This document shows, piece after piece, positions 21,731 to 21,842 of a stretch of 21,842 bases of DNA. A program made the translations under genes and the position numbers. Origin of the DNA: Collinsella sp. (GTDB lineage: Bacteria > Actinomycetota > Coriobacteriia > Coriobacteriales > Coriobacteriaceae); assembly GCA_019419645.1 (NCBI GenBank), contig DXZN01000024.1, positions 1 to 21,842 on the forward strand. The letters run 5' to 3'. The notes under the pieces are model-generated. The model was given only the letters and a program-made list of their open reading frames with translations. It made no database searches and was not told the DNA's origin. Numbering within the stretch: position 1 is the first letter of the stretch; each line of letters starts with the position of its first letter.

Positions 21731-21842
21731 CTACTTGCGCTTGCCGCCGCCGTCGCCGGGACGACGGGAGCTGCCGCCGCGCTTGCCGCCACGATTGTTA
21801 CCATAGCTGCCACGGTTATCGCGACCGCCGGCGCGGCCGCCG
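21731..21842 (-). CDS. C-terminal Gly/Arg-rich tail of an RNA-binding protein, probably a DEAD-box RNA helicase (partial)
   Basis: Only the last 36 codons are visible, ending at a TAG at 21731-21733. They encode a chain of Gly, Arg, Ser and Lys with RGG-like units (GGRDNRGS, NNRGGKRGG, SSRRPGD, GGGKRK). Such tails close many actinobacterial DEAD-box helicases and help bind RNA; other RGG-tailed proteins are possible. The terminator just behind the stop codon and the high-GC codon use support a real gene. The catalytic part lies outside the window, so the helicase call is a guess from the tail only. Confidence 0.55.
   Translation of the reverse strand, partial: GGRAGGRDNRGSYGNNRGGKRGGSSRRPGDGGGKRK

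Overview
The window looks like chromosomal DNA of a gut actinobacterium of the class Coriobacteriia, most likely Collinsella or a close relative. This is inferred from high-GC codon use with G/C-rich third positions, a fermentative gene set (two PTS systems with phosphoglycosidases, a fucO-type lactaldehyde reductase, an [FeFe] hydrogenase) and dispersed repeats of a kind I associate with that group. No search could be run. I see no rRNA, tRNA, CRISPR array or intact transposase.

Layout. 1-838 (-) is the N-terminal three quarters of fucO, cut by the window edge. 839-1250 is AT-rich and non-coding, and carries a good promoter for a small LURP-one/tubby-like gene (1254-1790, +), which is clearly lower in GC than its surroundings. 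A perfect 22-bp inverted repeat (1804-1862) separates it from a convergent YoaK/DUF1275 membrane protein (1870-2589, -). A YgiQ-type radical SAM protein (2842-4977, +) follows. Next is a beta-glucoside unit: a GH1 6-phospho-beta-glucosidase and an EIIBC permease (7964-5104, -), divergent from an AraC-family regulator (8118-9110, +). Then come a CPBP membrane protease (9119-10033, -) and a solitary RelB/DinJ-like antitoxin (10122-10325, -), with a palindromic repeat element between them.

10541-16619 (-) is a tight four-gene operon: a NuoF-tail/GltD-type flavoprotein, a complete [FeFe] hydrogenase, a Tat-type lipoprotein solute-binding protein and a fused ABC permease-ATPase. The electron-transfer pair is translationally coupled, and the transporter genes follow with almost no gap. 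This hydrogenase-transporter pairing is the most unusual system in the window.

16878-21365 (-) is an alpha-glucoside PTS operon in the order EIIA, BglG/LicT-type antiterminator, EIIBC, GH4 6-phospho-alpha-glucosidase. Its leader has a RAT-like hairpin whose 3' strand also belongs to a 15-bp downstream stem, as expected for antitermination. Two exact 21-bp repeats lie just upstream of its promoter. The one EIIA here may also serve the beta-glucoside EIIBC, since neither permease carries its own EIIA domain. The right edge (21731-21842, -) is the Gly/Arg-rich tail of an RNA-binding protein, probably a DEAD-box helicase, with its own terminator.
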